Shown here: positions 1 to 6,697 of the stretch, piece by piece
How positions within the stretch are numbered: the stretch's first letter is position 1
Layout: every line of letters begins with the position of its first letter
Source: an uncultured Clostridia bacterium
GTDB lineage: Bacteria; Bacillota; Clostridia; Lachnospirales; CAMVHY01
Length of the DNA stretch: 15,576 bases
Direction: 5' to 3'
Assembly: GCA_946415665.1 (NCBI GenBank)
Contig: CAMKTI010000028.1
Span: forward strand, 1 to 15,576
Translations under genes and position numbers: made by a program
Notes under the pieces: generated by a model
Told to the model about the DNA's origin: nothing
The model's database searches: none
The model's input: only the letters and a program-made list of their open reading frames with translations

Positions 1-430
1 GGAACAACTGTCTTAAAGCCGTGATTTTTGGCTAAAGCTAAAGTTTTATCATCTTCGTAAGCTCTGTCCATCAGGAGGTAATTATTATTTTTGGAATATA
101 TGGATTCAATCAACTTTCTTCCTTCGGGAGCATTGTGAGAATTGCCAGGAGATCAACGAAAAACCACTGTACATGAAGATATACACCCAAGATTTAACTT
201 TGTTGTCAAACCCCTTTTGAACGTCCGATGCTTTGTTCCTGGTTGTTTTTATTCTTGTTTGCATCCGGACTCACCTTTATGCTTGTATTATCAATAAAAA
301 GTATATAATCTTCTTCATTATTTCTATTTATCTCCGTTGTATATTTATGTATCTGTGATTCTTTTAAATTTTTTTCATATAGACAGTATCTAAGATTAAA
401 ATGCTTTAGAAAAATTTTTGTTTGTTATAA
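1..430 (-). pseudogene. IS5-family transposase remnant (frameshift, nonsense codon, truncated)
   Basis: Read on the minus strand, this stretch gives recognisable DDE transposase sequence of the IS5 type. A first catalytic-Asp segment (LFIDNTSIKVSPDA) comes from about 311-262, followed by QSIGRSKG. After a one-base frame change near 211-214 the reading continues as LTTKLN, SPGNSHNAPEGRK and LLMDRAYEDD (second catalytic Asp), to HGFKTVVP at the window edge. Three lesions are visible. The G run at 211-214 is one base short of the frame expected for KGGLTTK. An in-frame TGA lies at 153-155, where relatives have a residue before SPGN. The N-terminal part is missing, with a TAA just upstream of the first conserved segment. 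Some IS5 subgroups use programmed frameshifting, so the frame change alone would not prove decay, but the TGA does argue for it. The C-terminus lies outside the window. No terminal inverted repeat was found. Confidence 0.8.
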
Positions 431-553
431 TAAGCTTGATTTTATTTTTTTCTTTACCCCTCCCTTGCTTTTATTTTTGACTTGCTTTTTATGTAAAAGT
501 TACCTAATTTTTATCGACATATTTTTATCACTTTAGTTGTTATTAAAAAAAAC

Positions 554-581
554 TTGACAAAACAAAAAAACAATATAAGAT
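554..581 (+). promoter_or_regulatory. Probable promoter of the 78-aa gene
   Basis: A perfect TTGACA at 554-559 is followed after 16 bases by TAAGAT at 576-581 (4 of 6 to the -10 consensus). The start codon lies 67 bases further on. This is the only good -35 box upstream of the gene. The exact -10 is uncertain, since TATAAG at 574 is an alternative with a short spacer. Confidence 0.55.
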
Positions 582-647
582 TAAAATTAAAAGCCAATTT
601 ATAATTTAAATTTGACTTTTATAAAAAAATTATGGGAGGTTTGTACA

Positions 648-884
648 ATGGAAATTTTGGTGCAAAGCGAAAACCTTCGCCTAGGTGTTGGATCATATAG
701 AAGTCCTGAAAAAAATAATAATAACATTAATGAATCGCTTAAAATCCTATTGGATGGCGAAAATATTCGCTTAGGCATTAGTTTGTCTAAAAAAAGTATT
801 TTCGGAGGACAAAACAAGAAAGACTTAAGTCGTCCTGAAAAATGCGTTCCTAATAGTGAGAACGAAACTGATATTTCGAAATAA
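648..884 (+). CDS. Small hypothetical protein with an internal repeat, 78 aa
   Basis: I do not recognise this protein. The ATG at 648 is chosen because GGGAGG at 634-639 sits eight bases upstream; an in-frame ATG at 612 has no such site. The protein carries two copies of a short motif, ENLRLGVG (about residues 8-15) and ENIRLGIS (about 38-45), separated by an Asn run. In the DNA each copy contains a small hairpin of the form GCGAA-4 nt-TTCGC. The tail is hydrophilic and there is no signal peptide or membrane segment. It stands alone between its own promoter and a bidirectional terminator and points toward the minus-strand block, so it is a monocistronic unit. It could be a small regulatory or secreted peptide, or the transcript could matter more than the peptide. 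That it is a real gene rests on the promoter, the ribosome site and the terminator, not on homology. Confidence 0.65.
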   Translation: MEILVQSENLRLGVGSYRSPEKNNNNINESLKILLDGENIRLGISLSKKSIFGGQNKKDLSRPEKCVPNSENETDISK

Positions 885-918
885 TAATTATTGTTTTTTA
901 GAAATAAATATTTTTATC

Positions 919-950
919 AAAAAAAATAACGGGTCTTAACCCGTTTTTTT
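919..950. terminator. Bidirectional intrinsic terminator
   Basis: A 7-bp stem, AACGGGT at 928-934 with ACCCGTT at 939-945, and a CTTA loop are followed by T7 on the plus strand and an A-run (T-run on the minus strand) on the other side. It ends the 78-aa gene from the left and the minus-strand unit (669-aa gene and rapZ-like tail) from the right. Confidence 0.85.
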
Positions 951-960
951 GTTTTGTCGA

Positions 961-1048
961 TCAATTAATTTTGATATTCCTGTGATATACAAAAACATTT
1001 TCTCCTCTATCAAATAATTTTTTTATAAAATCTATTCGAAAGCGCAAC
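961..1048 (-). pseudogene. Fragment A: duplicated 3' end of rapZ (last ~28 codons)
   Basis: This stretch aligns with the 3' end of rapZ at 5840-5925. From 962 to 1023 it matches 5841-5902 at 53 of 62 positions by eye. On the minus strand it reads ENVFVYHRNIKIN and then TGA, against RNVFINHRDIKIN and TGA in rapZ. One extra base in the T run at 1018-1024 breaks the frame, and correcting it restores FYKKLFDRG upstream. Similarity ends abruptly above about 1048. There is no start codon, so it is a remnant and not a gene. It lies directly downstream of the 669-aa gene and just before the terminator at 919-950. Many differences are conservative at the protein level, so the copy probably came from a once-functional, diverged rapZ. 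Confidence 0.85.
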
Positions 1049-1120
1049 CAATTGTATTTTTATTGTAAAAAAAATCATAGATCAAAATTATTTTTGCCAC
1101 ACAGATTATTCGTGGTTATT

Positions 1121-3130
1121 TTATTTTTTTGGAACAATAATTCCGCTTTGGTAATAATAAGAAGAACCACAATAGAGTCTGGGAATATAATGTTCGTGGG
1201 CATATTTGTTCCATTGATCAGCGCTTTTAATATTTTTTAATCCAATCGCACATTGAAAATTGTCCCAGAATTTAGAACTTGAAAAGTAACTATAAGGAAC
1301 TGATGGACAAGACATATCCACAAATTTATTTCTTATCTTCATATTTTTATCTTTACCGATTGGCAAAACAGAAATATTTCCTTTAGCATTACAAATTACT
1401 TCCGAGATTTTCGTCTGAAATATATCTTTGTCCACAAACATATAAGTACTTAAATCATCTGCCCAAATATTTTTTATTATCCTATAATCAGTGATAAAAA
1501 CCTTTATTATTGATTTGAAAAATTTTTTTATTGCCAAAAAAACGCCAATGACAATTAAGAGTACGAAATTAATTGGAAATAATATTCTTCTCCAAAAAAG
1601 CCATCTTTTTGTTTCATACCATTGGATTCTTTCGTTAATTTGCTGACCGTTTATTTCTAACCCATCAAAACATCCATCTTCACATTGTTTAGCCCAACAA
1701 TCTTTACAATTTCTTTTAAATTTTACTTTATGAATAACTTCCAAGCCCATTAAAATACAATGCAATAACTTTCTCAATGTTTTTACTAAAATAAAAATCG
1801 GAACACGAATTGGAAATGTCACAATAAAAACAACCGTGTAGAAAATTTTTTGACATTTAGTGAGTGGCACAAAATCATGTTTATGACTAATAATCATTTT
1901 TTGTTTTAATAAATTCTGTTTTACCGCTTCAATTTTACGAAATTTATTAAAAAGTGTTGCTCGATCGTTTTTTATCCGATTATATTCATTTAGATTATCA
2001 GCGTTTTTATTATTCATATAATTCGATCTTTTAATATGAAAAAGTTTGTTAAAATCATACCAAAGCTGTTTGAGATTATCTTCGAATATTTTTATATCAC
2101 TTATACATTTATTCGCTGCACGACGCATAATGATATTTTTAGCAGTTTGTTCAAAGGTATTTATTTTTCGTTCTATATAATCAAATTTTTTAGTTGTATA
2201 CTCATTATCCGACGAATATTTTTCAGCATCAAACTGGCAAACTAATATGTAATTTAACGCATTCTCTGTGATTTGGCCATTATTTTCTATGCAATCTATA
2301 TTTTTTATCATAGATACAAAATTACCGCGATCTCTAGAATATAATTTATAAATAAATTCATCAATAATTTTGACACAATCATTTTGAACATCAGGATTTT
2401 CATTTAAAAATTTTACTAAATTAGTGAATAAATTTCCTAAATAAAATAAATAATTACCATCGATAGAAAGATTTAACCTTTCATGCGACTCAAAAAAATC
2501 ATGCAAAACTTCTGCCACCTTGTCACCGCTGTTATTACTGCAAAAACAGTTTTTTAGCGAATTTGCTTTGTTTTCCATAACTAATTGTTTAATCAACGAA
2601 CATTTTGTTTTCACAGATGAGTCAATCAAATTTTTATTTTGTTCTAAAAAATCGAAGATATCCCCCAGATTGTATGTAGTCTGATTAAAGCAATCAATAT
2701 TAACTTTACAATCAAAAATCTTGCTAGAAAAAGATTCTAATTTATCTAAAAACAAACTCACTAATTTTTTAGATGATTCATCATTTTTCAATAGCTGATT
2801 TTTTAGTAGATCTTTATATTTGGCAGTTTCCTCACTGCGACATATAGAATACATATTAAAAATAATTTGGTTTATTTCATTTTGCATTTCTTGAAATTCA
2901 ACAGATTTGGTGTCAGGTAACTCGTTAGGTATTTTTAGTGAGTTTAATTTATCCGAAATCTCTTTTATTTTTGGATCACAATTGATTTCAATAGCACCCT
3001 TTCCACTATCAAAATAAATTTTATTGTTTTTAACGACTTTTGCGTTGATATTTATATTTTCCGCTTCTAAGCTTTCATCAACGTTAGCAAATTCATTTTT
3101 AAATTCACCTTCTATAAAATTTTCTTCCAT
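1121..3130 (-). CDS. Unknown large membrane protein, 669 aa, Cys cluster between two membrane regions
   Basis: I do not recognise a family. The start is the ATG at 3128-3130, because TTGGAGG lies just upstream; the TTG five codons earlier is part of that ribosome site. Residues 1-420 look helical, polar and soluble, with scattered Cys. A hydrophobic segment spans about 429-448, with a second short one near 453-465. Next comes a cluster of four cysteines spaced CX2CX4CX3C (about 475-487), then a clear membrane segment at about 516-536. The last 120 residues are hydrophilic and rich in aromatic residues. A long N-terminal domain, a membrane hairpin and a C-terminal domain suggest an inner-membrane protein with a possible metal-binding or disulfide loop. 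It has its own TTGACA-17-TAAAAT promoter and is followed by a rapZ-like tail and a terminator. It could be an accessory surface protein or effector; no function is assigned. Confidence 0.75.
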   Translation of the reverse strand: MEENFIEGEFKNEFANVDESLEAENININAKVVKNNKIYFDSGKGAIEINCDPKIKEISDKLNSLKIPNELPDTKSVEFQEMQNEINQIIFNMYSICRSEETAKYKDLLKNQLLKNDESSKKLVSLFLDKLESFSSKIFDCKVNIDCFNQTTYNLGDIFDFLEQNKNLIDSSVKTKCSLIKQLVMENKANSLKNCFCSNNSGDKVAEVLHDFFESHERLNLSIDGNYLFYLGNLFTNLVKFLNENPDVQNDCVKIIDEFIYKLYSRDRGNFVSMIKNIDCIENNGQITENALNYILVCQFDAEKYSSDNEYTTKKFDYIERKINTFEQTAKNIIMRRAANKCISDIKIFEDNLKQLWYDFNKLFHIKRSNYMNNKNADNLNEYNRIKNDRATLFNKFRKIEAVKQNLLKQKMIISHKHDFVPLTKCQKIFYTVVFIVTFPIRVPIFILVKTLRKLLHCILMGLEVIHKVKFKRNCKDCWAKQCEDGCFDGLEINGQQINERIQWYETKRWLFWRRILFPINFVLLIVIGVFLAIKKFFKSIIKVFITDYRIIKNIWADDLSTYMFVDKDIFQTKISEVICNAKGNISVLPIGKDKNMKIRNKFVDMSCPSVPYSYFSSSKFWDNFQCAIGLKNIKSADQWNKYAHEHYIPRLYCGSSYYYQSGIIVPKK

Positions 3131-3170
3131 AATTCCAGCCTCCAATATTTTTTATCCACATCATTTTATT

Positions 3171-3199
3171 ATTTTAATACAAAATAAAATATTTGTCAA
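3171..3199 (-). promoter_or_regulatory. Strong promoter of the 669-aa gene
   Basis: On the minus strand, TTGACA (3199-3194), a 17-base spacer and TAAAAT (3176-3171) form a near-consensus vegetative promoter, about 41 bases upstream of the start codon. It lies between the terminator at 3218-3247 and the gene, so the gene is an independent unit. Confidence 0.75.
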
Positions 3200-3217
3200 G
3201 GAAAAAAGTTAAAATAC

Positions 3218-3247
3218 AAAAAAAACGAGCCCCAGCCCGTTTTTTTT
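3218..3247 (-). terminator. Intrinsic terminator after rapZ-like tail B
   Basis: The stem is AACGAGC (3224-3230) with GCCCGTT (3235-3241) and a 4-base loop. On the minus strand the A:C mismatch becomes a G-U wobble and the hairpin is followed by a T run, so it works best for minus-strand transcripts coming from the 165-aa gene. Confidence 0.8.
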
Positions 3248-3253
3248 ATTTCA

Positions 3254-3286
3254 TCAATCAATTAATCAATTAATCAATTAATTTTA
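3254..3286. repeat. Short 8-bp tandem repeat over the tail-B stop codon
   Basis: About three head-to-tail copies of TCAATTAA run from the terminator side into the TGA of the rapZ-like tail B. The other two rapZ 3' ends have a single copy, so slippage expanded this one. Confidence 0.75.
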
Positions 3287-3351
3287 ATGTCCCTGTGATT
3301 AATCAAAACGTTTCTTCCAATAGCAAATAATTTTTTATAAATCTCATAAAC
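3274..3351 (-). pseudogene. Fragment B: duplicated 3' end of rapZ (last ~25 codons)
   Basis: The minus strand reads EIYKKLFAIGRNVLINHRD then IKIN and TGA. RapZ itself reads EIYKKLLDSGRNVFINHRD and IKIN. The open frame is intact over the matching part, and the first 62 bases from the stop match rapZ at about 53 positions. Similarity begins only 15-20 bases after the stop of the 165-aa gene. There is no start codon or ribosome site, so this is a remnant. It differs from both rapZ and fragment A, so the three copies are not recent identical duplicates. Confidence 0.85.
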
Positions 3352-3368
3352 TTTGTTTATGCTAATCT

Positions 3369-3866
3369 TTAAAATACCAAACACGAACTTGTTTCTTCTT
3401 GCTGCGGGATTTCCAAATCTTTTTCAGTTTTCATATCGTTTATATTTTTAGATTTTGCCCATTCATGAATTTTAACTTCTAGGTTATCCAAAAACTCTGA
3501 ATAACTTTTTAGTTCTTCTCGCATTTTTGATAGATAAGTTCCGTATTCCGTAAAATACTCGTAATAAAAATTTGGCAAGAAACTATTTCTAACTGTTGTC
3601 ATCCATTTAACCCAACGATCTCCAGCACATCGCATACAAATACTACTTGTTTGATTCAATCTTTTTATGAATTCATTATACATGTGAACGAAGCTTCCAT
3701 CAGCATTAAATTGATTTTCATAAAAAAAATTATAGATATCAATATTTTTGTTTTTCAAAGTTAACAACTGCAACGACAACTCACGAGGACATAATTCATG
3801 CCCGGTATCATAGTAACATAAACTAAAATCAAATTTTGAAGGATCGATAATGACTAAGCTTTGCAT
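3369..3866 (-). CDS. Unknown 165-aa protein ending in a CaaX-like tail
   Basis: I do not recognise the family. The ATG at 3864-3866 is preceded by AAGGAGGTG, an excellent ribosome site. The protein is soluble, rich in Tyr, Phe and Glu, and has a Cys pair (CMRC, about residues 77-80) in the middle. A helical, charged C-terminal third is followed by EETSSCLVF. The last four residues, C-L-V-F, fit the CaaX form used for eukaryotic prenylation; bacteria do not prenylate such sites themselves. The gene lies 79 bases after the 546-aa gene on the same strand, so the two may be cotranscribed, with the transcript ending at the terminator beyond rapZ-like tail B. The pair may therefore be one accessory module. 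Function is unknown; an effector role is a guess based on the tail. Confidence 0.75.
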   Translation of the reverse strand: MQSLVIIDPSKFDFSLCYYDTGHELCPRELSLQLLTLKNKNIDIYNFFYENQFNADGSFVHMYNEFIKRLNQTSSICMRCAGDRWVKWMTTVRNSFLPNFYYEYFTEYGTYLSKMREELKSYSEFLDNLEVKIHEWAKSKNINDMKTEKDLEIPQQEETSSCLVF

Positions 3867-3945
3867 TTAATATAAACACCTCCTTATTTTGTCGATACGC
3901 ATATGATTATATCGCTGAGTGTTGATAAACATCATCAGACACTTG

Positions 3946-5586
3946 TTACTTAACATTATCTTTACTTTTGTTTACTTTTCCTGAAATGTCTAATTTATTA
4001 TTGACCAAATTAAATGGTTTTAATGAGTCATCAACTGATTGTATCGCTTTAAAGTTGTTGATCATATTTCCAAATTCTGTATCGTGCGCAGTCTTAATAA
4101 AGTCTTTTATTTCTTTGTCAAATTTCAACTGATATTTTGTAGCTACTTTTAGTCTAGGAATCTCATCTATCATAAAAAATATATGAGGCAACAACTTGCA
4201 ATATACACTAATACCCTCAATATTTTCATTTTTTTGGCAGTCTGAAGCTATTTTCTGTAACTCGCTTATCATAGTGTAATTTAAACTTTGCCTCATATAG
4301 TCTTTAAAATTATCTATTCTTTTACTTGCGTTAGTAAAATACTCGCTGAGTTGATTTACTAGTCCTAAATTATTTATAATTTTTTTCATATTATTTGAAT
4401 AAACATTCAGCTCTGTTATCATCTTATAATATTGCTGTTCATTTACATTTATATCTTTAGGAGCCGAAAATACTATTCTCCCGCCATTGTCCACCTTGTA
4501 AAATTTATCATCTAACTCCTTCTTGATATTACTTATATCTTTTATCAATTCTTGCATCGAGTTGGTCAAATCAGACAGTTTTTTACTTGTTTTTACTTGA
4601 TTAATTCTATTAATTATTTGTTCTCCTTTGTCTATTTTTTTAAATAATTCAGTATTATCATTAATATACTTTTGAAAGTTCTGTATACTTCGTTTCATAT
4701 TTGCTGGAAAATTTGATTTTAGCAGTGCTTGATAATATCTACCATCTGATGATAAATCATTTGCCACTTTATCGAAAGCATAGGTTTTAGCTTGAATATA
4801 TTTATTTACAGTATCATTTATATTCCCTATCTCTTTAGCAATGGATGTGAAATATTTTTCATATTTGTCTATACCAGAAGCAGATTTTTTCCCTTGTATT
4901 TCATTAATCTGCTTTAAACCATTAATTGCATTACGCAAATAAATCAAATATTTTTGGGAGCCTTGAATAAAAGGTTGTATGTCTTTTGTATTTTTAAGCA
5001 CATCTCCTAAACTTGAATTTAACAAACCACCAGAAAGACTATTATAATTATCCGTTAATGTCCAGGCTTGGTTTATAAAACTCGAAAATGTACCGTCAGA
5101 ATCAAACACACTCAATAATCCAGATATCCAGCCAGGTTTTGTCGATTCGTTATACTTATTCTCTGTAAAAATGTCCCAATCTATTTTACCAATTTTGTTG
5201 TAGACTTCATAAACCATGCTTTTGATCTTCGCCGCACTTTCTGTAATAGTTCTATTTTGCGCAAATTGATTAGGGTGATTGATCGATTCAATATCTGAAA
5301 CCTCAAATTGTTTAATTTCATTTATAAATTCATCAATATCCTTTTTGAGTTTATCCTTATCCTTTTTGTCATTATCGAACTGAAATGCATCCAGTATATC
5401 CTTTCGTTCACATTTAATTAAACTATTTATTAACTGATCCAATTGTTGTTTTGCTAATTTCATCTGATTGACAGGGTTTTCGTCAAGAATTTCAATCGTT
5501 CCATCAGAATTTTGTCCTACCCCCAAAACAGGGAGATTGTTTTCAAACGACTCTATTGCACTCAAAAATTTATTTTGTTCTGCCAT
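3946..5586 (-). CDS. Unknown helical protein, 546 aa
   Basis: I do not recognise a family. The ATG at 5584-5586 is taken as the start because GAAAGGAGTG lies just upstream. The frame stays open to 5742, but that extension overlaps the promoter and leader and has no ribosome site. From this start the protein has no signal peptide or clear membrane segment. It is Lys/Asp/Asn/Ile-rich and almost wholly helical in character, with many heptad-like stretches (for example around IINRINQVKTSKKLSDL). One Gly/Ser-rich, mildly hydrophobic stretch at about 160-210 (GWISGLLSVF to SLSGGLLNSSLG) could be an amphipathic or membrane-active hairpin. It is probably the first gene of a two-gene unit with the 165-aa gene. 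A coiled-coil scaffold, a toxin-like helical bundle or a secreted host-interaction protein are all possible; none can be proven here. Confidence 0.75.
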   Translation of the reverse strand: MAEQNKFLSAIESFENNLPVLGVGQNSDGTIEILDENPVNQMKLAKQQLDQLINSLIKCERKDILDAFQFDNDKKDKDKLKKDIDEFINEIKQFEVSDIESINHPNQFAQNRTITESAAKIKSMVYEVYNKIGKIDWDIFTENKYNESTKPGWISGLLSVFDSDGTFSSFINQAWTLTDNYNSLSGGLLNSSLGDVLKNTKDIQPFIQGSQKYLIYLRNAINGLKQINEIQGKKSASGIDKYEKYFTSIAKEIGNINDTVNKYIQAKTYAFDKVANDLSSDGRYYQALLKSNFPANMKRSIQNFQKYINDNTELFKKIDKGEQIINRINQVKTSKKLSDLTNSMQELIKDISNIKKELDDKFYKVDNGGRIVFSAPKDINVNEQQYYKMITELNVYSNNMKKIINNLGLVNQLSEYFTNASKRIDNFKDYMRQSLNYTMISELQKIASDCQKNENIEGISVYCKLLPHIFFMIDEIPRLKVATKYQLKFDKEIKDFIKTAHDTEFGNMINNFKAIQSVDDSLKPFNLVNNKLDISGKVNKSKDNVK

Positions 5587-5657
5587 AACAAACCACACTC
5601 CTTTCAACGTAACGCTAAAAAAATATGCAATTATAAAAATCATAGGCAAAAAATACA

Positions 5658-5694
5658 TACCAGCATATTCCACTGGTACATAAAAATTATACCA
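5658..5694 (-). promoter_or_regulatory. Extended -10 promoter and 5' stem-loop of the 546-aa gene
   Basis: On the minus strand TATAAT (5691-5686) is preceded by TGG, giving an extended -10 (TGnTATAAT). No good -35 is seen. Transcription would start near 5679, exactly at a 6-bp stem TACCAG/CTGGTA (5678-5658, 9-base loop) followed by a T-rich stretch. The RNA would begin with a hairpin, which could protect its 5' end or act as a weak attenuator. The leader to the ATG is about 93 bases. Confidence 0.6.
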
Positions 5695-5749
5695 CGACAA
5701 AATTTTTTTATTAAAGTCATAAGATGTATTTATATTAATCACGGCATAA

Positions 5750-5786
5750 AAAAAGATTGACTTATTTATTGCCAGTCAATCTTTTT
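5750..5786 (-). terminator. Intrinsic terminator of the pgcA-rapZ operon
   Basis: A 13-bp stem pairs 5750-5762 with 5774-5786 (AGATTGACT/AGTCAATCT core plus A:T pairs) around an 11-base loop. On the minus strand the stem is followed by a T run. It lies about 55 bases after the rapZ stop and separates rapZ from the promoter of the 546-aa gene. Confidence 0.85.
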
Positions 5787-5839
5787 AACGAACCAAATTT
5801 TTTTAGTAATCCAATATACCTTAACTTTATTTGTCTGTG

Positions 5840-6697
5840 TCAATTAATTTTAATATCCCTATGATTTATAAAAACATTTCTTCCGCTATCTAATAATTTT
5901 TTATAAATTTCATTTGCAATCGTAACCGACCTGTGTTTTCCTCCAGTGCATCCAATACTAATTACCAATTGATTTTTTCCCTCATGAATATAATTCGGAA
6001 TCAAAAAATTTATTAAATCCAAAACCTTATCTAAAAACTTATGACTTAACTCAAACTTTAAAACATAATTTTTTACATCCAAATCATTTCCTGTCAAATC
6101 TTTTAATTCTTTAATATAAAACGGATTCGGCAAAAATCTTACATCAAAAACCAAATCAGAATCTTCCGGAATTCCATATTTAAATCCAAATGAAATTATA
6201 TTAATCATCAAGCCATCAAATTTTTTTTGCGCCACAAATATATCATTTATTTTCTCTTTCAAATCATTTGCTTTCATAAAACTTGTATCAATTATATAAT
6301 CCGCGCGACTTTTTACTTTTTTTAAAATCTCACGCTCTTTTTTTATCCCAAAAATAATTCTTTCGCTTTTTGCTTTTGCAATCGGATGAACTCTTCGTGT
6401 TTCTTTAAATCTTTTTACTAAAACATTATCGCTTGCATCTAAAAATAAAATTTTATAATTCGCTTTATCAATTTTTTCTAGATTAAAAAATAAATCATTA
6501 AATAATTTTCCACCACGAATATCTATTCCAATCGCAACTTTTTTTATTTGCGTACTCATTTCAAAATACATCTGAGCAAATTTTAAAATTAAAAACGGCG
6601 GTAAATTATCAACACAAAAAAAACCTACGTCTTCTAAAAATTTTAAAACCGAACTTTTTCCAGCGCCAGACATTCCCGTTACAATTATAAATTTCAT
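5840..6697 (-). CDS. rapZ: RapZ/YvcJ RNase adapter, nucleotide-binding protein
   Basis: This 285-aa protein matches the usual RapZ/YvcJ length (about 285-295). A Walker A loop, GMSGAGKS, is at residues 8-15, DIRG at about 59-62, LPNPF at about 189-193, the conserved GCTGGKHRSV at about 249-258 and HRD near the end (279-281). In E. coli RapZ binds the small RNAs GlmZ/GlmY and guides RNase E, controlling GlmS and amino-sugar supply for the envelope. In Firmicutes the homologue binds nucleotides and its RNA role is less clear. The start is the ATG at 6695-6697, which shares bases with the TAA of pgcA (TAATG), so translation is probably coupled; a TTG four codons earlier is less likely. It ends on TGA. 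Its last ~25 codons exist as two further diverged copies downstream, so this 3' end has been a recombination target. Confidence 0.93.
   Translation of the reverse strand: MKFIIVTGMSGAGKSSVLKFLEDVGFFCVDNLPPFLILKFAQMYFEMSTQIKKVAIGIDIRGGKLFNDLFFNLEKIDKANYKILFLDASDNVLVKRFKETRRVHPIAKAKSERIIFGIKKEREILKKVKSRADYIIDTSFMKANDLKEKINDIFVAQKKFDGLMINIISFGFKYGIPEDSDLVFDVRFLPNPFYIKELKDLTGNDLDVKNYVLKFELSHKFLDKVLDLINFLIPNYIHEGKNQLVISIGCTGGKHRSVTIANEIYKKLLDSGRNVFINHRDIKIN

Noticed and set aside
153..155. TGA inside the transposase as a sign of TGA=Trp recoding
   Set aside because: rapZ and both duplicated tails end on TGA at the expected place after HRD/HRN-IKIN, and the transposase has a second lesion, so TGA is read as stop.
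3254..3286. Short CRISPR-like array
   Set aside because: The units are 8 bp with no spacers; it is a simple tandem repeat.
3905..3945. Terminator between the 546-aa and 165-aa genes
   Set aside because: An imperfect stem (AGTGT-TGAT with ATCA-ACACT) is present but no T run follows on the minus strand, so read-through is likely.
5587..5742. N-terminal extension of the 546-aa protein with a membrane-like segment
   Set aside because: It would start at a GTG without a ribosome site and overlaps an extended -10 promoter and a leader hairpin; GAAAGGAGTG sits before the ATG at 5586.
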